Assembly: GCA_030428945.1 (NCBI GenBank)
Contig: JAUIEC010000012.1
Span: 62,001-126,000, forward strand
DNA: 64,000 nt
Origin: Phycisphaerae bacterium
GTDB taxonomy: Bacteria > Planctomycetota > Phycisphaerae > UBA1845 > Fen-1342
Reading direction: 5' to 3'
The notes beneath the pieces were generated by a model. That model was not told the DNA's origin, did not search any database, and saw only the letters and a program-made list of their open reading frames with translations. Positions 9,316 through 16,833 of this stretch are shown piece by piece (position 1 is the stretch's first letter; each line of letters starts with the position of its first letter). The position numbers were made by a program, and so were the translations under genes.

Positions 9316-10053
9316 TCAACGCCTGACAGCCTTCTTCCTGCCCGGCGAGGCTTTGCGAGCAGCCGCCTTCTTCCTGGTCGACGCGACCTTCTTCTTCGCG
9401 GCGACCTTCTTCTTCGCGGCGACCTTCTTCTTGGCGGCGGACTTCTTCTTCGCGGCGGACTTCTTCTTCGTCGACGCAGCCTTCTTCGCGGCGGTGGCCT
9501 TCTTCGCGGCGGTCTTCCGGGTGCTCGTCTTTCTTGCGGCTTTGCGGCCGGCGGTCTTCTTCTTTGCGGCGGTGTTGCCGCGGGCGGCGGCGGGTCTGCG
9601 GGTGGCGCCGCGGACGTTCTGCTCGTAGATCTCGATGAAGCGTTCGGCCGTCACGCGTCGGAACGCCTCGGCGACGACGTCGAGCGGGACATCCTCGACG
9701 GACCGGAAGCGGACGCAGGACTTGCCCATATCGAGGCGTTTTCCGCTGGCCCGCCAGGCCTTCTGGAAGCGGGCCGACTCCTGGGGATCGCCGTAGAGGA
9801 ACATCATGTGCAGGCCCAGGTGTTTGGCCCGCCCGGAGAGGCCGGCGAAGGGCAGCGGTTCGCGCGGATCGCAGTGGTACCCGGGCGGGTAGACGCTGTG
9901 CGGGAGGTAGTAGCCGATCACGCCGTACTGGATGCCCTCCTCGATGCCCTCGGCGAGGTTGGCGCGAATCACGTCGCGCACGGCCTGCAGCGCGGCCCGG
10001 CGATCGGGAGACTGGGCGGCGAGATACTGCCGCACGGTGGTTGGCGTAGACAT
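9316..10053 (-). CDS. DUF1801 domain protein with histone-H1-like Lys/Ala tail
   Basis: Protein of 245 residues. Residues 1-148 form a DUF1801 (YdhG-like, frataxin-fold) domain, recognisable from the VRDVIRANLAEGIEEGIQYG and MFLYGD blocks and KRLDMGKSCVRF. Residues 149-245 are almost only Lys, Ala, Arg, Ser, Thr and Val, in units such as AAKKKV, AAKKKS and KKATAAKKAA; the DNA beneath has 18-bp near-repeats of the GCCGCGAAGAAGAAG type. Such tails are known from bacterial histone-H1-like proteins and bind DNA or RNA nonspecifically. The combination suggests a nucleoid- or RNA-associated form of a DUF1801 protein. The SD is weak (CGGAG about 13 nt before ATG). Domain call confident; role inferred. 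Confidence 0.82.
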   Translation of the reverse strand: MSTPTTVRQYLAAQSPDRRAALQAVRDVIRANLAEGIEEGIQYGVIGYYLPHSVYPPGYHCDPREPLPFAGLSGRAKHLGLHMMFLYGDPQESARFQKAWRASGKRLDMGKSCVRFRSVEDVPLDVVAEAFRRVTAERFIEIYEQNVRGATRRPAAARGNTAAKKKTAGRKAARKTSTRKTAAKKATAAKKAASTKKKSAAKKKSAAKKKVAAKKKVAAKKKVASTRKKAAARKASPGRKKAVRR

Positions 10054-10093
10054 CGGTGTTGGTACTCCGGGAAGCAGCCCGCCCGAGCGCGAC

Positions 10094-11815
10094 TCAGGTG
10101 TCGGCCGTCAGGGGAATCAGTTCGAACGCATCCACGTCGACCAGGCCCTGGTCGGTGATCTTCAGCTTGCCGATGACCGACAGCGTCAGGAACGAGAGCG
10201 CCATGAACGGGCGTCGCAGTCGGCCACCCAGGTCGGCGGCGGCGGCGTGCAGGCGCTGCAACTGTCCGCTGAGTTCCTCGGGTCCGGCGGTGCTCATCAG
10301 GCCGGCGACCGGCAGCGGCACGTCCGCGAGCGTCTGCCCGTCGCGGGCGACGCAGAAGCCGCCGCGAATCTTCACCAGGTGCACGGCCGCGGTGTACATG
10401 TCGAGCGCGTTCGTGCCGACCACGACGAGGTTGTGAGAGTCGTGTCCGACCGACGAGGCGATCGCGCCGTGCTGCAGCCCGAAGCCGCGGACGAAGGCGT
10501 GCCCGATGTTGCCCTCGGCCCGGTGGCGTTCGATCACGGCGATCCGGGCGAGGTCGCGCTGCGGGTCGGCTTCGAGATGCCCGTCGCGCGGCGTGATCGT
10601 TTCGATCGAGCGCTCGGTGTCGATCCGATCCTCGAGCACCTCGATGACATGCACGCGGCACGGTTCGCTCGACGGGGCCGGGACGGCGAACTGCTCGGGT
10701 TCGAGCCACTTGACGTTGATCGTGCTTCGCAGCACCTGCGGGCGCGACTCGGCGGCGCTGACGACGGACCTGCCGTCCTCGGCCACCAGCCGACCGGCAC
10801 TGTAGACGCGGCGAACGCGAAACGACGTCAGGTCGTCGAACAGCGCCAGCGAAGCCAGGCGACCGGGGGCGACCGCGCCGAGGTGTCGCAGTCCGAAATA
10901 ACGGGCCGGGTTGATCGTCGCCAGTCGAATCGCGTGGACCGGATCCAGTCCGCCGGCGACGGCCATCCGGAGCATGTGGTCGATCTGCCCCTGCTGCAGC
11001 AGGTCGTCGACGTCCTTGTCGTCGGTGCAGAACATGAAACGGTCGAGGTTCTGCGGGTTGACCAGCGGCAGCAGCGCTTCGAGGTTGCGGGCCTGGCTGC
11101 CCTCGCGAATCATGATCGCCAGGCCGTGGCGGAGTTTCTCGCGGGCCTCCTCGAGGCCGGTACACTCGTGGTCGCTGCCGATCCCGGTGGCGACGTAGGC
11201 GCACAGGTCGCGGCCGGAGAGGCCCGGGGCGTGCCCGTCCATCGGCCGGTCGCCCATCATCTCGAGTTTGGCCAGGCAGTCGGGGTCGCCGTGGACGACG
11301 CCCGGGTAGTTCATCATTTCGGCGAGTCCGAGCACCCAGCGGTCGCCCAGCAGCGGTTCGAGATCAAGGGCGTCGAGTTCGGCCCCCGCGCTTTCGAAGC
11401 GCGAGGCCGGCACGCACGAACTGGCCATCACGTAGACGTGGATCGGACAGTACTTGCTGGCGGCCAGCATGTAGCGGATGCCCTCGGTCCCCATCACGTT
11501 GGCGATTTCGTGCGGGTCGGTGATGACGGCGGTGGTGCCGCAGGCGGACACGAGGCGGGCGAACTCGGGCACCGCCAGCATGCTCGATTCAATGTGAACG
11601 TGGGCATCGATCAGGCCCGGGCTGACGAACTGCCCGCTGACGTCGACGACCTCGCGGCCGTCGTACGCGCCGATGCCGGCGATGCGATCGCCGACGATGG
11701 CCACGTCGCCGGGAAGCAGTTCCCCCGAGAAGACGTTGACGATCGTTCCCCCGCGCAAGACCAGGTCGGCCGGCGTCCGACCGGCGGCCACGTCGATGAG
11801 TCGCTTGAGTTCCAT
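10094..11815 (-). CDS. ade: Adenine deaminase
   Basis: ATG at 11815 gives 573 residues, the normal length; the frame stays open far upstream but only as a shadow of the opposite-strand genes. The family metal site DAHVHIESSM is at residues 71-79, followed by TTAVITDPHEIANVMG, and the C-terminal half has SVGHDSHNLVVVG, diagnostic of Ade. The enzyme converts adenine to hypoxanthine and ammonia in purine salvage or nitrogen scavenging. It is divergent from dihydropyrimidinase across a 198-nt promoter region, so purine and pyrimidine base catabolism sit back to back. A candidate promoter is described at 11863-11891. Confidence 0.95.
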   Translation of the reverse strand: MELKRLIDVAAGRTPADLVLRGGTIVNVFSGELLPGDVAIVGDRIAGIGAYDGREVVDVSGQFVSPGLIDAHVHIESSMLAVPEFARLVSACGTTAVITDPHEIANVMGTEGIRYMLAASKYCPIHVYVMASSCVPASRFESAGAELDALDLEPLLGDRWVLGLAEMMNYPGVVHGDPDCLAKLEMMGDRPMDGHAPGLSGRDLCAYVATGIGSDHECTGLEEAREKLRHGLAIMIREGSQARNLEALLPLVNPQNLDRFMFCTDDKDVDDLLQQGQIDHMLRMAVAGGLDPVHAIRLATINPARYFGLRHLGAVAPGRLASLALFDDLTSFRVRRVYSAGRLVAEDGRSVVSAAESRPQVLRSTINVKWLEPEQFAVPAPSSEPCRVHVIEVLEDRIDTERSIETITPRDGHLEADPQRDLARIAVIERHRAEGNIGHAFVRGFGLQHGAIASSVGHDSHNLVVVGTNALDMYTAAVHLVKIRGGFCVARDGQTLADVPLPVAGLMSTAGPEELSGQLQRLHAAAADLGGRLRRPFMALSFLTLSVIGKLKITDQGLVDVDAFELIPLTADT

Positions 11816-11862
11816 GGCACCCAGAATCCTGTCAGGCGTCCTGATGACGAAGTCTGTTCCCA

Positions 11863-11891
11863 GCGATACCGCAAAGCGCGGCGGTTGGCAA
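11863..11891 (-). promoter_or_regulatory. Candidate promoter for ade
   Basis: On the minus strand TTGCCA (11891-11886) is separated by 17 bp from TATCGC (11868-11863). This is a good -35 but a mediocre -10 box; it leaves a leader of about 40 nt before the ade ATG. Confidence 0.35.
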
Positions 11892-11932
11892 TCGGTAAAC
11901 GCGACGTCGGACGGGGCCGGCCCGCCGGCGTC

Positions 11933-11961
11933 TTGACGGGGTCGGGGCGGGGCGCGAGGAT
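11933..11961 (+). promoter_or_regulatory. Candidate promoter for hydA-preT-preA
   Basis: TTGACG at 11933-11938, 17 bp, then GAGGAT at 11956-11961, followed by a leader of about 45 nt to the dihydropyrimidinase ATG. The -10 box is poor, so this is a weak call based mainly on the -35 match and position. Confidence 0.25.
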
Positions 11962-12013
11962 AGGGTTTTGCGTCTGACAGATGCCTTTCCGACTCCTCAT
12001 CGGGAGTGACGTC

Positions 12014-13411
12014 ATGCGTTTCGACACGATCATCAGCGGCGGCACGGTGGTTACGGACCGGGGCGAGCGCAGCGCCGACATCGGGCTGCGCGGCGAGAAG
12101 ATCGCGCAGATCGGCAAGGGCCTGGCCCGCTCGGCCGGGCGCGACTGCGAGGTGATCGACGCCCGGGGCCGCTACGTGATTCCGGGGGTGCTGGACGTAC
12201 ACGTGCACCTGGCGCTGCCGTTCATGGGTTCGGTATCGAGCGACGACTTCGACACCGGCACGCGGGCGGCCGCGCGGGGCGGTGTGACGACCGTGATCGA
12301 CTTCGCGATTCCGTTCGGGAAGGAATCGCTGCTGCAGGCGTATCGCAACTGGCGGAAGAAGTCGGACGGGATCGCGTGCGTCGACTACGCCTACCACATG
12401 GCGATCACCAACTGGGACCGGCACGGGCCCCAGATGGAGAAGATGGTCGCGATGGGCTGCCCGACCTTCAAGGAATTCATGATCTACGAGTCGGAGGGCT
12501 GGCAGTCCGACGACCGGGCGATCTTCTCGGCGCTGGAGAACTGCAAGCGACTCGGCGCGATGCTGCTGATTCACGCCGAGTCGAGCCGCGTGCTGGACGA
12601 ACTGATCGCGCGGCACCACACCAGGCCGCTGATGAAGAAGTACGGCGCCCGCCTGCACGCGATGACGCGGCCGAACTACATCGAGGCCGAGGCCATCCAG
12701 CGGGCGATCACCTGGTCCGAGGTCACCGGCGGACGGCTGTACATCGTGCACATGTCGACCGGCGAAGGGACCGACCTGGTGCGGGCGGCCCAGGCCCGCG
12801 GCGTCAACGTCTTCGCCGAGACGTGCAGCCAGTACCTGGTGCTGGACGACTCGAAATTCGCCGGACGCGACGGACACCTGTTCGCCTGCTGCCCGCAGAT
12901 CAAGAAACCGAAGGACCAGAAACGTCTGTGGGAGGGGCTGCGGCGCGGCGAGGTCTCGGTCATCTCGACCGACACCTGCACGTTCACCCGCAAGCAGAAG
13001 GCCACCTGGAAGGGTGACTGGACCAGGATCCCGATGGGCCTTCCCGGACTCGAAACGCTCATGCCGATCGTCTACACGCACGGCGTTCGCAGGAAGCGGA
13101 TGACGATGAAGCAGATGGTCGCGCGGCTGTGCACCAACCCGGCCAAGCTGATGGGCCTGTATCCGCGCAAGGGCACGCTCGCCAGGGGCAGCGACGCGGA
13201 CATCGCGATCATCGATCCGCGCAAGGTGATCAAGGTCGACCACCGCCGACTCGAAACCAACGCCGACTGGAGCCCCTACCAGGGCTGGCCGCTCCGCGGC
13301 TTCTCCGAAACAACGTTCTGCCGCGGCCGCAAGATCGTCGAGGACTATCGCTTCGTCGGCGAGAACGGCTGGGGCCAGTGGCTGCCGCGCAAGAAACTCG
13401 CCAGGCCCTGA
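12014..13411 (+). CDS. hydA: Dihydropyrimidinase / hydantoinase
   Basis: ATG 12014 is preferred over the in-frame ATG 11981: it has GGGAGTGA just upstream and begins like family members (MRFDTIISGGTVV); 465 residues. Binuclear zinc amidohydrolase ligands are visible: H63 and H65 in DVHVHLA, the carboxylated lysine K153 in CPTFKEFMIY, H187 in LIHAES, H246 in IVHMSTGEG and D320 in ISTDTCTF. The enzyme opens dihydrouracil or dihydrothymine to the N-carbamoyl-beta-amino acid, step two of reductive pyrimidine catabolism. preT and preA (step one) follow on the same strand. Family members usually have D-H-C at the last metal position; here it is D-T-C. Substrate range (dihydropyrimidines versus hydantoins) is inferred from the neighbours. 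Confidence 0.92.
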   Translation: MRFDTIISGGTVVTDRGERSADIGLRGEKIAQIGKGLARSAGRDCEVIDARGRYVIPGVLDVHVHLALPFMGSVSSDDFDTGTRAAARGGVTTVIDFAIPFGKESLLQAYRNWRKKSDGIACVDYAYHMAITNWDRHGPQMEKMVAMGCPTFKEFMIYESEGWQSDDRAIFSALENCKRLGAMLLIHAESSRVLDELIARHHTRPLMKKYGARLHAMTRPNYIEAEAIQRAITWSEVTGGRLYIVHMSTGEGTDLVRAAQARGVNVFAETCSQYLVLDDSKFAGRDGHLFACCPQIKKPKDQKRLWEGLRRGEVSVISTDTCTFTRKQKATWKGDWTRIPMGLPGLETLMPIVYTHGVRRKRMTMKQMVARLCTNPAKLMGLYPRKGTLARGSDADIAIIDPRKVIKVDHRRLETNADWSPYQGWPLRGFSETTFCRGRKIVEDYRFVGENGWGQWLPRKKLARP

Positions 13412-13421
13412 CACCGAAACC

Positions 13422-13445
13422 AGGTAAGCAGGTAAGCACGTGAGC
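13422..13445 (+). repeat. 8-bp tandem repeat array downstream of hydA (3 units)
   Basis: AGGTAAGC, AGGTAAGC, ACGTGAGC, starting 10 nt after the hydA stop. Each unit carries a stop triplet (TAA, TAA, TGA at 13425, 13433 and 13441), and these fall in three different reading frames. Confidence 0.65.
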
Positions 13446-13568
13446 ATCGAACCTACCCGGCACCGGACCAGAAGGCTGCGCGACAGACCGCGGGCCGAAC
13501 ATCGCCGCCCGGTCCGCGCCCCTGTTCGCCGCTCGCTGTTTCTGTTCCCCACTCGCTGAGGTAACCCG

Positions 13569-14936
13569 ATGCCGCGTGCCGGTGACATTCTGAGCAGGGC
13601 CGAACTGCAGGAGAACTTCGCCGAACTGCCGCCGCCCCTGACGGACAGCGAGGCGCTGGTCGAGGCGGCCCGCTGCCTGTACTGCTTCGACGCTCCCTGC
13701 ACGCGGGCCTGTCCGACCGAGATCGACGTGCCGAAGTTCATCCGCCAGATCCTGCATCGCAACGAACCCGGCGCGGCGCGAACCATCCTGCAATCCAACA
13801 TCTTCGGCGGAAGCTGTGCCCGGGCCTGCCCGACCGAGGTGCTCTGCGAAGGAGCCTGCGTCGACAACACGCTGCTGAACAGCCCGGTCCAGATCGGACG
13901 CCTGCAACGACACGCCTGCGACGTCGCCCGCCAGGCGAACCTGCGGTTCTTCACCCCCGGACCACCGACCGGACGGCGCGTCGCGATCATCGGCAGCGGA
14001 CCGGCCGGGCTGAGCTGCGCCCACGAACTGCGCAAGGCCGGGCACGAGGTGGTCGTCTTCGAGGCCCGCGGCGTGGCCGGCGGCCTGAACACCCTCGGGA
14101 TCGCGGCCTACAAGATCACGACCGAATTCGCCCTGACCGAAGTCGACCTCGTGCAGCAGGTCGGCGTCGAAATCCGCCGGAACAGTCCGCAGAGCGGCCC
14201 GCAGATCCAGGCGCTGCTCGCCGGCGACGAGTTCGACTCGGTCTTCCTCGGGATCGGACTCGGCCGGACGCGACCGCTCGGCATCCCGGGCGAGGACGCC
14301 GCCGGCGTTTGGGAGGCGCTCGACTTCATCTTCCAGACGCATACCGGTTCGTACGCGGACTGCCAGGTCGGACAGCACGTGCTGGTCATCGGTGCCGGCA
14401 ACACCGCGGCCGATGTCGCCACCGAGGCCGTTCGGCTGGGGGCCGAGCAGGTCACGCTGGCCTACCGCCGCGGCGACGAGGCGATGCCGGCCTACGCCTA
14501 CGAGTACGAGTACATGAAACACGACGGCGTGCATTTCGAGTGGTACGCGCAGCCGAAGCGCGTCGTGGTCGCGGACGGCAAGGCCGTCGGTGTCGAGTTC
14601 ATCGCCACCGAACCGCTCGAAGAGGGCTCGCGGAAGGCCGGGCTGCGCGAGGTGCCGGGTTCGGAATTCACCATCGAGGCCGACATGATCGTCAAGGCCC
14701 TCGGCCAGGCCCCGCTGCTGGACCTGCTGAAATCGCTGCCGGATCTGAAGGTCGACGGCGACTGCATCGCGGTCGACCCGGACAGCGGGGCGACCAGCAT
14801 CGCCGGCCTGTTCGCCGGCGGCGACTGCATCAGCGGCGGCGCCGAAATCGTCAACGCGGTGCAGGACGGCAAGGTCGCGGCCGCCGGCATCAACCGCTAC
14901 CTGGCCGGCGCACGCGGGGGCTCGACGAATGCCTGA
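13569..14936 (+). CDS. preT: NAD-dependent dihydropyrimidine dehydrogenase subunit PreT
   Basis: Protein of 455 residues with GAGGT 6 nt before the ATG. The N-terminal domain carries two cysteine clusters for 4Fe-4S centres (C36, C39, C44, C48 and C83, C87, C93, C97). The FAD-binding motif VAIIGSGPAGLSC starts near residue 138 and a second nucleotide-binding motif, VLVIGAGNTAAD, near 272. This is the GltD-like layout of PreT, which takes electrons from NADH and passes them to PreA. Its end overlaps preA by 8 nt, typical of obligate partners. Together they reduce uracil or thymine to the dihydro form (or run in reverse); it sits directly behind dihydropyrimidinase. Confidence 0.95.
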   Translation: MPRAGDILSRAELQENFAELPPPLTDSEALVEAARCLYCFDAPCTRACPTEIDVPKFIRQILHRNEPGAARTILQSNIFGGSCARACPTEVLCEGACVDNTLLNSPVQIGRLQRHACDVARQANLRFFTPGPPTGRRVAIIGSGPAGLSCAHELRKAGHEVVVFEARGVAGGLNTLGIAAYKITTEFALTEVDLVQQVGVEIRRNSPQSGPQIQALLAGDEFDSVFLGIGLGRTRPLGIPGEDAAGVWEALDFIFQTHTGSYADCQVGQHVLVIGAGNTAADVATEAVRLGAEQVTLAYRRGDEAMPAYAYEYEYMKHDGVHFEWYAQPKRVVVADGKAVGVEFIATEPLEEGSRKAGLREVPGSEFTIEADMIVKALGQAPLLDLLKSLPDLKVDGDCIAVDPDSGATSIAGLFAGGDCISGGAEIVNAVQDGKVAAAGINRYLAGARGGSTNA

Positions 14937-16308
14937 CCTGAGCATCGAATTCTGCGGCGTGAAAGCGCCGAACCCGTTCTGGCTGGCCTCGGCCCCGCCG
15001 ACGAACTCGGCCTACCAGGTTCGCCGCGCGTTCGACGCGGGCTGGGGCGGCGTGGTCTGGAAGACACTCGGGACCGAACCGATCGTCAACGTCAGTTCAC
15101 GCTACGGGGGGCTCGACCACGACGGACGCAAGGTGGTCGGCCTGAACAACATCGAACTGATCACCGACCGCACGCTCGAAGAGAACCTCCGCGAGATCGC
15201 CGAGGTCAAGCGCGACTATCCGCACCACGCCCTGTGGGTTTCGCTGATGGTCGAGTCGAAACGCGAGACGTGGCACGAGATCGTCAAGCAGACCGAGCAG
15301 ACCGGCGCGGACGGCATCGAACTGAACTTCGGCTGCCCGCACGGGATGAGCGAACGCGGGATGGGCTCGGCCGTCGGCCAGGTCCCCGATTACACCTGCA
15401 TGATCGTCGAGTGGGTCAAGGAGGTCGCGACCACGCCGGTGATCGTCAAGCTGACGCCGAACGTCACCGACGTCCGCACGATCGGCCGCGCGGCCCAGCA
15501 GAGCGGCGCCGACGCGCTTTCGCTGATCAACACGATCAACTCGATCATCGGCGTCGATCTCGACACGCTCGCCCCGAAGCCGGCCGTGGCCGGACAGGGC
15601 AGCCACGGCGGTTACTGCGGCCCGGCGGTCAAGCCGATCGCGCTGAACATGGTTTCCGAGCTGGCACGCGACAAGGACATCAAGCTGCCGATCAGCGGCA
15701 TCGGCGGGATCCAGGCCTGGCAGGACGCGGTCGAGTTCATGCTGCTCGGCGCCGGCAGCGTGCAGGTCTGCACGGCCGTGATGCACTACGGCTTCCGGAT
15801 CGTCGAGCAGCTTGCCTCGGGCATGGAAAACTGGATGCGTGAGAAGGGCTACGAGCGCGTCTCGGACTTCGTCGGGCTCTCGACCGGGCGGATCCACGAC
15901 TGGGGCGACCTGAACCTGAACCACAAGGTCGTGGCCGAGATCGACCAGGCCAAGTGCATCCACTGCGGCCTGTGCTACATCGCCTGCGAGGATGGCTGCC
16001 ACCAGTCGATCGCCTGGGACAAGCAGTCGGTGGCCGACTACGTCAAGGAACACGGCGAGGAAGCGATCGCGTTCCACAGCGGCGGGCACGACGTCGTGCC
16101 GGGCGCGGGCGCGGACTACGTCAACCTGTTCACGATCAAGCAGGACACCTGCGTCGGCTGCAACATGTGCAGCCTGGTCTGCCCGGTCGAAGACTGCATC
16201 ACGATGAAGGAAGTCGACACCGGCAAGCCGCCGATGAGCTGGCGCGAGTACCAGGAACTGCTCGCGGCCGGGAAGATCGCGAAGATCGAACCACCGAAAC
16301 ACGTCTAG
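14929..16308 (+). CDS. preA: NAD-dependent dihydropyrimidine dehydrogenase subunit PreA
   Basis: Protein of 459 residues. An FMN-binding TIM barrel of the dihydroorotate dehydrogenase type contains ELNFGCPHGMSERGMG; C136 and H138 match the catalytic cysteine-proline-histidine of mammalian DPD, while the preceding serine of DPD is glycine here. A C-terminal ferredoxin domain has two 4Fe-4S motifs, CIHCGLCYIACEDGC (about residue 344) and CVGCNMCSLVCPVEDC (about 408). The gene overlaps preT by 8 nt. First step of reductive pyrimidine breakdown. A stop-codon-linked 8-bp repeat array begins 5 nt after the TAG. Confidence 0.95.
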   Translation: MPDLSIEFCGVKAPNPFWLASAPPTNSAYQVRRAFDAGWGGVVWKTLGTEPIVNVSSRYGGLDHDGRKVVGLNNIELITDRTLEENLREIAEVKRDYPHHALWVSLMVESKRETWHEIVKQTEQTGADGIELNFGCPHGMSERGMGSAVGQVPDYTCMIVEWVKEVATTPVIVKLTPNVTDVRTIGRAAQQSGADALSLINTINSIIGVDLDTLAPKPAVAGQGSHGGYCGPAVKPIALNMVSELARDKDIKLPISGIGGIQAWQDAVEFMLLGAGSVQVCTAVMHYGFRIVEQLASGMENWMREKGYERVSDFVGLSTGRIHDWGDLNLNHKVVAEIDQAKCIHCGLCYIACEDGCHQSIAWDKQSVADYVKEHGEEAIAFHSGGHDVVPGAGADYVNLFTIKQDTCVGCNMCSLVCPVEDCITMKEVDTGKPPMSWREYQELLAAGKIAKIEPPKHV

Positions 16309-16312
16309 GCTT

Positions 16313-16348
16313 AGTAAGCAAGTCTCCAAGTGAGCAAGTGAGCAAGCA
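16313..16348 (+). repeat. 8-bp tandem repeat array downstream of preA
   Basis: Units AGTAAGCA, AGTCTCCA, AGTGAGCA, AGTGAGCA and a partial AGCA, beginning 5 nt after the preA stop codon. Three of the four full units contain a stop triplet. Confidence 0.65.
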
Positions 16349-16396
16349 TTGGTTCGCGCGCATTGGTGGCGCGGTGTTGCGCGGCAGTCGTTCGGG

Positions 16397-16428
16397 CTGC
16401 TGGACGGCCCTCCTTGGTCGCCGTCGTG
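16397..16428 (+). repeat. Dispersed intergenic repeat, partial copy C
   Basis: GCTGCTGGACGGCCCTCC followed by TTGGTCGCCGTCGTG matches the first 30 or so bases of copies A and B. It lies about 45 bp before copy B in the same orientation. Confidence 0.5.
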
Positions 16429-16441
16429 CGGCCGCGTGCTG

Positions 16442-16560
16442 CGCGCTGGTCGATGGCCCGCCTTGGTCGCCGTCGAACCAGACACCTGCTGCGGGACACG
16501 TCGACCGCAGCGCGATGTCGAGGGATTCTAGGCGGACTGGTCAACGGTCCCGGGTGTCTC
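16442..16560 (+). repeat. Dispersed intergenic repeat, copy B
   Basis: Matches the reverse complement of 7721-7866 in three ordered blocks: GCTGGTCGATGGCCCGCC, GCGGGACACGTCGACCGC and CGGTCCCGGGTGTC. The in-between bases are also similar (for example GTCGAGGGATTCTAGG against GTCGAGGCATTCCAGG). Confidence 0.6.
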
Positions 16561-16586
16561 CATTGCATGGGTGCCCGACCCTTCCG

Positions 16587-16616
16587 GAGGCTTTTGCGTC
16601 AGAACGCAAAAGCCTC
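16587..16616. terminator. 13-bp perfect hairpin, probable bidirectional terminator
   Basis: GAGGCTTTTGCGT and its exact complement ACGCAAAAGCCTC are separated by CAGA. It sits between the convergent preA and aminotransferase genes. There is no clear T-run on either side, so factor-independent termination is uncertain; the internal TTTT/AAAA runs give some of the expected character. Confidence 0.6.
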
Positions 16617-16618
16617 TG

Positions 16619-16650
16619 AGTAAGCAAGTAAGCACGTGACCAAGTAACAA
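16619..16650 (+). repeat. 8-bp tandem repeat array next to hairpin
   Basis: AGTAAGCA, AGTAAGCA, CGTGACCA, AGTAACAA, starting 2 nt after the 13-bp hairpin. It is a second copy of the array type found behind preA. Confidence 0.6.
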
Positions 16651-16801
16651 GTTGCTCGTGGGGGTTGTTTCTCAAAACCTTGCTTACTGGGTCGCTTGCT
16701 GAATTGCTCACCGGCGATTGGTGCAATCGCCTCTTCCAGGATGGGGCACCCGTGCAAGAGTTGGGTGGGGCACCCAGCAGGAGAGCGCTCCCGGGCGACC
16801 T

Positions 16802-16833
16802 TGCTTACTTGCTGACCTGCTTACTTGCTCACT
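16802..16833 (-). repeat. 8-bp tandem repeat array at aminotransferase stop codon
   Basis: On the plus strand TGCTTACT, TGCTGACC, TGCTTACT, TGCTCACT. Read on the minus strand, the units supply the last codons (GTG AGC AAG) and the TAA stop of the aminotransferase, then continue beyond it. Confidence 0.65.

Larger units (their letters stand above)
16309..16820. other. 512-nt gene-free convergent region, repeat-rich
   Basis: The gap between the convergent preA and aminotransferase genes holds no credible gene. In order it contains an 8-bp array (16313-16348), a short copy C (16397-16428) and a long copy B (16442-16560) of the dispersed repeat, a 13-bp perfect hairpin (16587-16616), a second 8-bp array abutting it (16619-16650), and two GGGGCACCC boxes near 16743 and 16766. 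A third array (16802-16833) overlaps the aminotransferase stop. Confidence 0.7.

Noticed and set aside
11816..14092. Upstream extension of the ade frame (total 1332 codons)
   Set aside because: Adenine deaminase homology starts exactly at the ATG at 11815; the extension is antisense to dihydropyrimidinase and preT.
14929..16308. Suspected loss of the catalytic cysteine in PreA (the loop reads GMGSAVGQ)
   Set aside because: The catalytic cysteine of mammalian DPD lies in the CPHG motif, and C136 is present here; the VGQ position is not the catalytic one.
16309..16820. Small open frames in the preA-aminotransferase gap
   Set aside because: They arise from the dispersed repeat in several frames, lack ribosome sites and show no protein family.
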